A model generated the notes under the pieces. That model saw nothing but the letters and a program-made list of their open reading frames with translations, was not told the DNA's origin and did no database searches. Shown piece by piece: positions 6,243 to 12,576 of a stretch of DNA of 18,054 bases. The translations under genes and the position numbers were made by a program. The stretch is from positions 1 through 18,054 of the forward strand of contig JACETA010000006.1 of NCBI GenBank assembly GCA_013911545.1, written 5' to 3'. Origin of the DNA: Chloroflexota bacterium (GTDB lineage Bacteria; Chloroflexota; Dehalococcoidia; Lucifugimonadales; Lucifugimonadaceae). Numbering within the stretch: position 1 is the stretch's first letter; every line of letters begins with the position of its first letter.

Positions 6243-6261
6243 ATTTAATTTTTAATTAAAT
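6243..6261. repeat. All-AT inverted repeat between L25 and RNase Y genes
   Basis: ATTTAATT (6243-6250), TTT, AATTAAAT (6254-6261) form an 8-bp A+T-only inverted repeat in the 69-bp gap. There is no G+C stem or clean T-run, so it is not a convincing terminator. It may be chance in such AT-rich DNA. Confidence 0.3.
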
Positions 6262-6284
6262 ATTAAAAAATTAAAGGAGAAAAT

Positions 6285-7814
6285 ATGAGTGATTTGACGC
6301 TCATAATATTATCTATATCTATATCTGGAATATTGTCAGGTATTGCTGGCTTTGTAATTAAACTTGTAATTGACCAAAGATCACAAATTGCTTCCAAAAA
6401 TGCTATAGATCAACAAATAAAGATGGCTCAAGATAGAAGTCAGGAAATCTTAATCGAAGCTAAAGAGAAATCATTACAATTTCGGATTGAGTCTGAAAAA
6501 GAAATTAATAAACAAAGAAATGAAGTTCAGCAAGAAAGAAATAAAGCTAATTCTTTAAAAGATGATGCTAATAAAAAGTTAAATCAAATTGATAAAGATA
6601 AGAAAAAAATTAGCGAGCAAATTAAATTAATTGATAATCAAAAAGTTGAGCTTTCAAAATCTCGAGAATTATACGCCAATAAAATTGAAGAGGCTTCAGA
6701 TATTTCACTAGATGATGCAAAAAATATTTTAATGAAGGAAGCTAAAGAAGATATTGAGCATGATATAGCTAAAAAGTATCGAATTGCTGAATTAGAACTA
6801 GAAAATAGAGTAGATGATCATGCTCGTGATGTAATTGCTGGTGCTATTCAAAGATTTGCATCTGATGTAGTAGCTGAAGAAACAGTTCAATTTGTCTCAA
6901 TACCTAATGAAGAAATGAAAGGCAGACTGATTGGCAGAGATGGAAGAAATATAAGAGCTATTGAAAAAGCTACAGGTGTAGATTTAATTGTAGATGAGTC
7001 ACCGGATTCTGTTACTGTTTCATGCTTTGATCCAATAAGAAGACAAATCGCAATAAATTCTTTAAATGAACTAATAAAAGATGGAAGGATACATCCAGCA
7101 AGAATAGAATCTGTAACTAAAAAATCTCAAAGTGATATTGGTAAAACAATTAGAAAAGCAGGTGAAGATGCTACTTTTGAATCCAATATTAAAGGGTTGC
7201 CACCTGAACTAATAGAAATCATAGGAAGGCTTAAATTTAGATATAGCTATGGCGAGAATGTTTTGCAACACTCTGTTGAAGTGGCTAATTTTAGTGCTCT
7301 TATAGCGGAAGAAATTGGAGCAGATGTAAGAGTTAGTAGAGTTGGAGGCTTTTTACATGATATTGGAAAAGCACTAACCCATGAAATAGATGGACCGCAT
7401 GCTGAAATTGGTGCTGAGCTCGTTTCAAAATATGAAATTGACCCAAAAATTGTAACTACAATCAGGGAGCATCATGACTCAGACTTTACCACCACGGAGT
7501 CTTTTATTGTTGCTGCAGCAGATGCGATTAGCGCTGCAAGACCTGGCGCAAGAAGAGACTCTGCTGAAGCTTATATTAAAAGATTAAAAGACATTGAAGA
7601 AATTGCATTAGGATTTAATGGGGTTGATAAATGTTTTGCAATTGAGGCAGGAAGAGAATTAAGAGTTTTGGTTGATCCATTAGTAATTAATGATGATGAA
7701 TCTACATTATTAGCAAGAAATATAGTTGAAAAAATCGAATCTACTCTTAAATATCCAGGACAAATTAAAGTGATTGTAATTAGAGAATCTAGATCAATTG
7801 AAACAGCACAATAA
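6285..7814 (+). CDS. rny: Ribonuclease Y
   Basis: Membrane-anchored endoribonuclease that starts mRNA decay in bacteria lacking or supplementing RNase E. It is 509 aa, the normal size. A single N-terminal membrane helix (about 4-27) is followed by a long charged coiled coil (about 35-195). Next come a KH RNA-binding domain with GRDGRNI (217-223) and an HD hydrolase domain with LQHSVEVA, FLHDIGKA (HD pair at 358-359) and REHHD (394-398). The C-terminal region ends in YPGQIKVIVIRE. All metal-binding His/Asp motifs are present. The ATG at 6285 has a strong AAAGGAG site (6273-6279). It is followed after 2 bp by the PHP gene, so the two are probably co-transcribed. Confidence 0.97.
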   Translation: MSDLTLIILSISISGILSGIAGFVIKLVIDQRSQIASKNAIDQQIKMAQDRSQEILIEAKEKSLQFRIESEKEINKQRNEVQQERNKANSLKDDANKKLNQIDKDKKKISEQIKLIDNQKVELSKSRELYANKIEEASDISLDDAKNILMKEAKEDIEHDIAKKYRIAELELENRVDDHARDVIAGAIQRFASDVVAEETVQFVSIPNEEMKGRLIGRDGRNIRAIEKATGVDLIVDESPDSVTVSCFDPIRRQIAINSLNELIKDGRIHPARIESVTKKSQSDIGKTIRKAGEDATFESNIKGLPPELIEIIGRLKFRYSYGENVLQHSVEVANFSALIAEEIGADVRVSRVGGFLHDIGKALTHEIDGPHAEIGAELVSKYEIDPKIVTTIREHHDSDFTTTESFIVAAADAISAARPGARRDSAEAYIKRLKDIEEIALGFNGVDKCFAIEAGRELRVLVDPLVINDDESTLLARNIVEKIESTLKYPGQIKVIVIRESRSIETAQ

Positions 7815-7816
7815 TT

Positions 7817-8659
7817 TTGATTTTAGCTGATCTTCATACCCATACTAATTTTTCTGATGGAGAATTAAGCCCTTCTGAAATATTAAATGAAGCTTTAGTA
7901 AAAAAAATTAAATATCTTTCTATTACAGATCATGACACATTAACCGGTTATAAAAAAGCAAAAAAAATTGTATCCAGTTCCTACTACAATCAAATAACTT
8001 TAATACCAGGAGTTGAAATTTCAACTTCTTTCGAAGGTTCTTATATACACACCCTTGGATACTTTTTTGATGATAATAATAAAGAATTAAATGAAACATT
8101 AAAATTACTTCAAATCAGAAGAAATGAGTTTGCAAAAAATGTTTTAAATTTCTTAAATCAAAAAGGGTTTGAAATTAGCTGGGGTGATATATTAACAAAT
8201 GTTAATGGATCTTTAGGCAGACTACATATTGCATATGCTATGAAAAATAAAGGGATAGTTAAAAAGGTTTCAGATGCTTTTGATAAGTACCTAAACCCAT
8301 TTAAAGAAAATTATGAAAAAGAATTTGAATTTAACACTATTGATATTATTAAATTAATTAATTCTGCAGGTGGAGTTTGTTCAATTGCGCACCCTCATAC
8401 TGTAAACAATGCTGAAAATTTAATTCAAAAATTAGTTAAAAATGGTTTGACGGGAATAGAAATAGTTAAAAACAAAGAAATTTTTAAAACTGATGAGGAG
8501 TACTTAAATTTAGGTTTAGTTAAAACAGCTGGAAGTGACTTTCATAAAAATGGAAAAAATTCATATTTAGGAAAAAATAATTTTTCTGAGGAAGAATTTA
8601 TTAATTTTTACGAAAAATCAAAAAATACTTTAAATGGAAAAATAAAATGGAATTTATAA
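7817..8659 (+). CDS. PHP-domain metal-dependent phosphoesterase (TrpH/RNase AM-like)
   Basis: Cytoplasmic phosphoesterase of the PHP superfamily. The 280-aa protein has every PHP motif: DLHTHTNFSDG (His7, His9), ITDHDTL (Asp38-His39-Asp40), PGVEIS (Glu67), AHPHT (His192, His194) and GSDFH (Asp241, His243). The insert containing GRLHIAYAM resembles the GRPHIA segment of the TrpH/YciV group, whose characterised members remove phosphate from 3',5'-bisphosphates or trim RNA ends. Exact substrate is unknown. The start is TTG at 7817, placed so that MILADLHTHT matches the usual N terminus; there is no ATG and no clear ribosome-binding site, so coupling to rny is likely. It overlaps plsY by 13 bp. 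Pairing with RNase Y would suit a role in RNA turnover, but this is inference. Confidence 0.88.
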   Translation: MILADLHTHTNFSDGELSPSEILNEALVKKIKYLSITDHDTLTGYKKAKKIVSSSYYNQITLIPGVEISTSFEGSYIHTLGYFFDDNNKELNETLKLLQIRRNEFAKNVLNFLNQKGFEISWGDILTNVNGSLGRLHIAYAMKNKGIVKKVSDAFDKYLNPFKENYEKEFEFNTIDIIKLINSAGGVCSIAHPHTVNNAENLIQKLVKNGLTGIEIVKNKEIFKTDEEYLNLGLVKTAGSDFHKNGKNSYLGKNNFSEEEFINFYEKSKNTLNGKIKWNL

Positions 8660-9252
8660 TATTTTTAATTTTTATATTTTTGTTGTCATCAATAAATTTT
8701 TCTACTCAATATTTATCTAAATATAAAAATTTAGAATTCAATAATAATGACCATCTAGGATCATCATTTATATGGAAAAATCATTCAAAATTTGCTGGAC
8801 TTATTATATTTTTCGGAGATAGCGTTTTAAAAGGTTTTTTTCCAATATTCATATCTAAATATATTTTAAATTTTGATCATGAAAATATGTTTTTATTTAT
8901 TATTATTATTCAGTTAATTGGTAACAATTGGTCTATTTTTTTAAATTTTAAAGGTGGTAGGGGCATGGCAATATCAATTGGTTCTCTGCTTGGAATAAAT
9001 TTATTTTTAGCAATAATTCTTTATTTAATTTATATTTTTCTTTATTTTTTTAAACTTAAAGACGGGGGTATTACATGGATTATTTCATTAATTATTACTT
9101 CAGTTATTTCACTCACTTTCTCTTTAAGCCTGTTTTATTGTTATATCGCATGTTTACTTATTACAATTTTAAAAAGAATAACGGGTAATAATTTAAATTT
9201 TGATATAAGCATAATACTTAATAGAATTATTTATGATAGAGACGTTAAATAG
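8647..9252 (+). CDS. Divergent PlsY-like glycerol-3-phosphate acyltransferase family protein
   Basis: Integral membrane protein of 201 aa with about five hydrophobic segments. It aligns by eye to PlsY, which transfers acyl groups from acyl-phosphate to glycerol-3-phosphate. FFGDSVLKGFFPI (56-68) matches the conserved D-xxKG segment and FLNFKGGRGMA (98-108) matches the FKGGKGVAT loop. However, the usual GSGNxGATN motif is replaced by LGSSFIWKN (37-45). The GH before the loop is GN (92-93), and the C-terminal motif is reduced to LKRITGNNL. Substrate binding may be altered or lost, or this may be a paralogue with another task. The gene overlaps the PHP gene by 13 bp. No membrane-lipid genes other than pgpA are nearby. 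Confidence 0.65.
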   Translation: MEFIIFLIFIFLLSSINFSTQYLSKYKNLEFNNNDHLGSSFIWKNHSKFAGLIIFFGDSVLKGFFPIFISKYILNFDHENMFLFIIIIQLIGNNWSIFLNFKGGRGMAISIGSLLGINLFLAIILYLIYIFLYFFKLKDGGITWIISLIITSVISLTFSLSLFYCYIACLLITILKRITGNNLNFDISIILNRIIYDRDVK

Positions 9253-9269
9253 GCTGATTGAAGATTAAT

Positions 9270-9764
9270 ATGAACGCTTGCTGTACAAAATTAAATACAA
9301 ATTTAAAATGTGGAGGCCTAGGCTGCCAGGATTTTATTTGTCCAAAATGTATGGTGCAAACTAAGACTGTCCCAAAATGCAAAAAATGCGCAAAGTTAAA
9401 AATAAACCCTGCATTCAACCCAAATAAAAAAGAATTGTTTCTAAGCTTCTTTGTCTGCATGGTTTCTTCAATAGCATTAGGATTGGGGTTAAATACAATA
9501 TTAAGAATTATTAACGAATTTTCTCCAAGGATAGTTATATTTTATGCTCTTATTCTTGTGCCACCTCTCCTAGGCTGGGCAATTGGAAATATTATAGAAA
9601 GAACATCAAAATATAAAAGAAGTTTAACTTTAACCATTATAGCTGGGTTAAGTGCTGCAGCTGGCCATTTAATAATATCTTTTGGTTTTCAGGTTGACTT
9701 CATTTATTGGCTTGTCAGTCTAGGAATAACAATATATTTATCAATAAATAAAGTTAAAGTTTAA
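9270..9764 (+). CDS. Zinc-ribbon/B-box-like membrane protein of unknown function
   Basis: Not assigned to a named family. The N-terminal 45 residues are Cys-rich (Cys at about 4, 5, 14, 19, 24, 27, 37, 40), with CPKCMVQT and CKKCAK resembling the metal-binding B-box-like ribbon found at the start of many multi-pass membrane proteins. About four hydrophobic segments follow (about 55-75, 87-107, 115-135 and 140-158). The arrangement is zinc ribbon in the cytoplasm plus a small membrane domain; function is unknown. I chose the ATG at 9270 (164 aa), which has GAAGA just upstream; a TTG at 9258 would add four residues. It lies 17 bp after plsY and overlaps the convergent GNAT gene by 11 bp. Confidence 0.75.
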   Translation: MNACCTKLNTNLKCGGLGCQDFICPKCMVQTKTVPKCKKCAKLKINPAFNPNKKELFLSFFVCMVSSIALGLGLNTILRIINEFSPRIVIFYALILVPPLLGWAIGNIIERTSKYKRSLTLTIIAGLSAAAGHLIISFGFQVDFIYWLVSLGITIYLSINKVKV

Positions 9765-10260
9765 TATTTTTCTTTAATGAATATCCTTTAATTCCACTGT
9801 CAGTTCGCCTAGTTTTTTCTATCTCAAATCCATTTGAAGTCCAAAATTTAAAAGCGTTTCTTTGTATTTCTGATGTGCCTAATATTAGACTGATTCCTTT
9901 ATTTTTTAAAACCCAATCCTCTATATTTTTTAATAAATTTTTTGCTATACCTTTGTTCCTGTATCCCATTTTTACACTTAACCTTTTTAGTCTAAACTCA
10001 ATTCCATCTACATATTCAGCTCCAAGTGAACCAACAATCTTATTTGCATCAGTATCAAGTGCAACAAAAAAGACGCCATTGTTCATATAGTTTTCATAAA
10101 TATTACCTAGGTCTTCATTTAAAGATCTTTCAAGATAATTTTGTATAGCATCTTTGATGACTTTATCATCATTCTTTGCAGTATCAATTAATCCTTCAAA
10201 AACCATAACCTCAACTTGCTTTTGATATACTTTTTTAAACTTTTTTATTTGAATTTCCAT
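9754..10260 (-). CDS. GNAT-family N-acetyltransferase
   Basis: Acetyl-CoA dependent acyltransferase of the GNAT fold, 168 aa. Motif A is RLSVKMGYRNKGIAKNLL (93-110), containing the R-x-x-G-x-A pyrophosphate-binding loop. GTSEIQRNAFKFWTSNGFE (128-146) is motif B with the typical 'AxxFWxxxGF' end. The acceptor cannot be predicted. The N-terminal half, including MVFEGLIDTAKNDDKVI, is variable in the family. The ATG at 10260 directly follows the stop codon of a 30-residue ORF (TAA then ATG), so the two are probably translated together. The 3' end overlaps the zinc-ribbon gene by 11 bp. Confidence 0.88.
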   Translation of the reverse strand: MEIQIKKFKKVYQKQVEVMVFEGLIDTAKNDDKVIKDAIQNYLERSLNEDLGNIYENYMNNGVFFVALDTDANKIVGSLGAEYVDGIEFRLKRLSVKMGYRNKGIAKNLLKNIEDWVLKNKGISLILGTSEIQRNAFKFWTSNGFEIEKTRRTDSGIKGYSLKKNIKL

Positions 10261-10353
10261 TTAGAGACAAAAACTTAATACCCATATTAATAAAATTGCA
10301 TCAATAATTGCTGCAATTACAAATATATATGTTGGTAGTTTATTATTGAACAT
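10261..10353 (-). CDS. Putative 30-residue single-pass membrane peptide
   Basis: Small ORF of 30 codons beginning MFNNKLPTYIF and ending LSFCL. After a short polar start nearly all remaining residues are hydrophobic (FVIAAIIDAILLIWVL), giving one good membrane helix with a single internal Asp. Its TAA stop touches the ATG of the GNAT gene, the spacing expected of a co-transcribed gene. No clear ribosome-binding site is present. A TATAAT (10368-10363 on the minus strand) lies 9 bases upstream of the ATG, so a leaderless or near-leaderless message is possible. I do not recognise a family. Many AT-rich stretches encode hydrophobic residues by chance, so translation is uncertain. Confidence 0.4.
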   Translation of the reverse strand: MFNNKLPTYIFVIAAIIDAILLIWVLSFCL

Positions 10354-10437
10354 AAGATAATAATTATATACATATCAATATAAATTTTAATTACTATATT
10401 ATTATTTATGTAGTAATAAATTATTTAATAGTAATAA
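10354..10437. other. Very AT-rich divergent intergenic region with a tandem duplication
   Basis: An 84-bp, almost pure A+T region separates the GNAT/small-peptide unit from the rightward SDR gene. It holds two imperfect tandem copies of a ~20-bp unit (10401-10421 and 10420-10439), each ending TAGTAATAAAT. The second copy runs into the SDR start codon; the first contains ATG TAG at the equivalent place. No ribosome-binding site is visible before the SDR. Confidence 0.45.
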
Positions 10438-11310
10438 ATGGAAAATAACTTAAAAGGCAAAACGGCTATTATTACAGGGGCTAATTCTGGAATTGGTTAC
10501 GAATTAGCAAAAAAACTAATATCTAATGGGTGTAAAGTTATCTTAGCTTGCAGGGATAAGAAAAAGGGGTTATTAGTTGAAAATGAATTAGGTAACAATA
10601 CAAAATTAATGGAATTAGACCTATCAAATTATGAAAGTATAAATATTTTTACTAATAAATTAGTAAGTAAAAAAATAAAAATAAATTATTTAATTAACAA
10701 CGCAGGAATAATGTTTCATCCAAACACAATATTAAAGAATGGCATGAATATAACTTTTTTCGTAAATTATATTGGTTACTATTATTTGTCATTAAAACTA
10801 ATAGACCTGCTCGAAGAAAGTCGCAATTCTAAAATAATAAGCGTTTCCAGCATATCAAGTTATGGAATAAATGAATTGAATTGGAAATTTTTTAATCCGG
10901 TCGATTTAGATAATTCATTAAGTTCAAGAAAGGAATTATATGCTTATACAAATCTTTTTAGGCTTATGTTTTCAATAGAACTTTCAAATAAATTAAAAAA
11001 GAAAAAATATAATACTATTTCTCTGGCATGTCATCCTGGGGTAGTTAAAAGCAGCCTTGGTAGGCACGTATTCATATCAAGACTAATATATAAACTACCA
11101 ATACTACCTTCAACCAATGTTGGTGTTGGCCCCATTTATGAATCAATAGTCAATAATGAATTGATTGGAGGCGAATTTATAGGCTTTAATACAAAGAATC
11201 AGTGGAAAGGTGAACCAAAAATAGTAGCCCCTAATCCATTATGTAATGATGATAATTTAAGAAATTTATTATGGGTGAAAACAAGCCAATTGACAGGTAT
11301 TAATTTATAA
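10438..11310 (+). CDS. Short-chain dehydrogenase/reductase (retinol-dehydrogenase-like) with altered active site
   Basis: NAD(P)-binding Rossmann protein, 290 aa. The cofactor motif TGANSGIG is at 13-20, the ACRD segment (37-40) suggests an NADP-type site, and NNAG is at 87-90. VNYIGYYYL carries the structural Asn. The Ser region is ISVSSIS (134-140). The catalytic Y-x3-K is not intact: the aligned segment is YAYTNLF, with Tyr168 present but Asn172 (codon AAT) where Lys is expected. Overall it most resembles the retinol dehydrogenase/WW-oxidoreductase branch (HPGVVKSSLGR). Activity may be reduced, or the enzyme may use another general base. The ATG at 10438 has no visible ribosome-binding site. 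The gene ends 26 bp before a strong promoter. Confidence 0.85.
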   Translation: MENNLKGKTAIITGANSGIGYELAKKLISNGCKVILACRDKKKGLLVENELGNNTKLMELDLSNYESINIFTNKLVSKKIKINYLINNAGIMFHPNTILKNGMNITFFVNYIGYYYLSLKLIDLLEESRNSKIISVSSISSYGINELNWKFFNPVDLDNSLSSRKELYAYTNLFRLMFSIELSNKLKKKKYNTISLACHPGVVKSSLGRHVFISRLIYKLPILPSTNVGVGPIYESIVNNELIGGEFIGFNTKNQWKGEPKIVAPNPLCNDDNLRNLLWVKTSQLTGINL

Positions 11311-11336
11311 AAATTTTAATTGTTAAACCTAAGGTA

Positions 11337-11366
11337 TTGACACAGAGAAAAAAATTATGCTATAAT
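11337..11366 (+). promoter_or_regulatory. Consensus sigma-70 promoter with extended -10
   Basis: TTGACA (11337-11342) and TATAAT (11361-11366) are both perfect matches with an 18-bp spacer, and TGC precedes the -10 (extended -10). This is the best promoter seen in the window. Initiation is expected near 11373, so transcription enters a hairpin and T-run almost at once. Confidence 0.85.
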
Positions 11367-11375
11367 ATCTATATT

Positions 11376-11403
11376 GTTCGGTAAAAAACCGGACTTTTTT
11401 TTT
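11376..11403 (+). terminator. Hairpin plus T9 immediately downstream of the promoter
   Basis: GTTCGG (11376-11381) pairs with CCGGAC (11389-11394), with one T-G wobble, around a TAAAAAA loop, followed by nine T's (11395-11403). It has the form of an intrinsic terminator for rightward transcription. It is 65 bp after the SDR stop, but the strong promoter lies between them. A transcript from that promoter would end after about 30 nt unless it reads through. A second T-rich run follows (11408-11415). Confidence 0.75.
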
Positions 11404-11478
11404 GCCCTTTTTTTTATTAGCTCGATTTATTGTATCCTTATATATGATTTATTTTTAATATTAAAAGAGGATTAGGTT
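11404..11478 (+). other. Leader region of the lactonase gene
   Basis: A 75-bp AT-rich stretch between the hairpin and the lactonase ATG. It contains a T8 run, no convincing second promoter, a four-codon ORF (ATG ATT TAT TTT TAA), and a ribosome-binding site AGAGGA upstream of the start. I see no recognisable riboswitch. Confidence 0.4.
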
Positions 11479-12570
11479 ATGGCAAACTTTGACTATTTAG
11501 CTTTCGTAGGAACATATACATTAGGGAATGTAGTAAATGAAAAACTCAAAAGTAAAGGTATCTACATACTTGGTTATAATTCTACTGATGGGACACTAGA
11601 AATATTAAATACTGCTTTAGAAAAAGATAATCCGTCTTTTTTATCAATTTCTCCAAATGGCAATTATCTTTATTCGGTAGGAGAAATTGATGATAAAAGA
11701 GGGGGGGCGCTTTCAGCTTATAAAATTGATAAAGAAAGTGGTGCCTTATCAATAATAAATTCAATATCAACTGGTTCAAATGGACCTTGCCATTTAATGA
11801 CAGATTTAAGTGGATCTATACTTTTAGCAGCAAATTATGCAGGAGGAGCGTCAACATTAGCAAAAATAAAATCTGATGGCAGCCTAGATGAGGAAGTTCA
11901 GGTAATTCAGCATGAAGGCTCTAGCGTAAATACAGAAAGACAAATGGAGCCACATGCTCATTCTATAAATGTTAGTCCTTCAGGGAATTATGCACTTGTT
12001 CCTGATTTAGGTACCGACAAAGTTATTATTTACAAAATTGATCATACTTCAAAGAAATTAAAAATTAATGAGCCAGGCTTTACTAAAGTTTCACCAGGAA
12101 TGGGGCCAAGGCATTTAGAATTTCACCCCAACGGAAAGGTTGTTTACGTAATTAATGAACTCGGCGCAACTATTACCATTTTTGATTTTGATGATGAAAA
12201 TGGAGCTTTAAGTGAAGTTGAAACTGTATCTACCTTGCCTCCTGATTCTAATCAAAAAAGTTGTGCAGACATTCATATAAGCAAAGATGGAAAATACCTA
12301 TACGGATCAAATAGAGGTCACAATAGTATAGCTATTTATAAGGTTTCAAGCGATGGAAGAAAAATTGAAAATATTGATTTTCAATCTACATTAGGAGAAA
12401 CTCCAAGAAACTTTGCATTAGATCCTAAAGGAAATTTCCTTTTGGCAGCAAATCAGGATTCGAGTGATATTTTCACATTTAAAATAAATAAAGATAACGG
12501 AAAGCTAGATCCGACTGGATCAAAAATAAATATTCCATACCCAGTTTGTATAAAGTTTTTAGAGAGGTAA
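11479..12570 (+). CDS. Lactonase family protein, 6-phosphogluconolactonase (YbhE/Pgl)-like beta-propeller
   Basis: 363-aa seven-bladed beta-propeller of the lactonase family (Pfam PF10282). Characterised members hydrolyse 6-phosphogluconolactone, but many relatives act on other lactones. The start FVGTYT is the family's first strand. Repeated blade signatures follow: NPSFLSISPNGNYLYSVGE, PCHLMTDLSGSILLAANYAGG, HAHSINVSPSGNYALVPDLG, PRHLEFHPNGKVVYVINE, CADIHISKDGKYLYGSNRG and PRNFALDPKGNFLLAANQ. Length is within the family range. No signal peptide is seen, so it is probably cytoplasmic. The ribosome-binding site is AGAGGA. The lipase follows after 6 bp, so they are probably co-transcribed, though a shared pathway is not evident. 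Confidence 0.9.
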   Translation: MANFDYLAFVGTYTLGNVVNEKLKSKGIYILGYNSTDGTLEILNTALEKDNPSFLSISPNGNYLYSVGEIDDKRGGALSAYKIDKESGALSIINSISTGSNGPCHLMTDLSGSILLAANYAGGASTLAKIKSDGSLDEEVQVIQHEGSSVNTERQMEPHAHSINVSPSGNYALVPDLGTDKVIIYKIDHTSKKLKINEPGFTKVSPGMGPRHLEFHPNGKVVYVINELGATITIFDFDDENGALSEVETVSTLPPDSNQKSCADIHISKDGKYLYGSNRGHNSIAIYKVSSDGRKIENIDFQSTLGETPRNFALDPKGNFLLAANQDSSDIFTFKINKDNGKLDPTGSKINIPYPVCIKFLER

Positions 12571-12576
12571 TAAATT

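Noticed and set aside
9245..9460. 71-codon minus-strand ORF over the zinc-ribbon gene
   Set aside because: Its composition mirrors the Cys-rich coding strand, and it has no ribosome-binding site or family resemblance.
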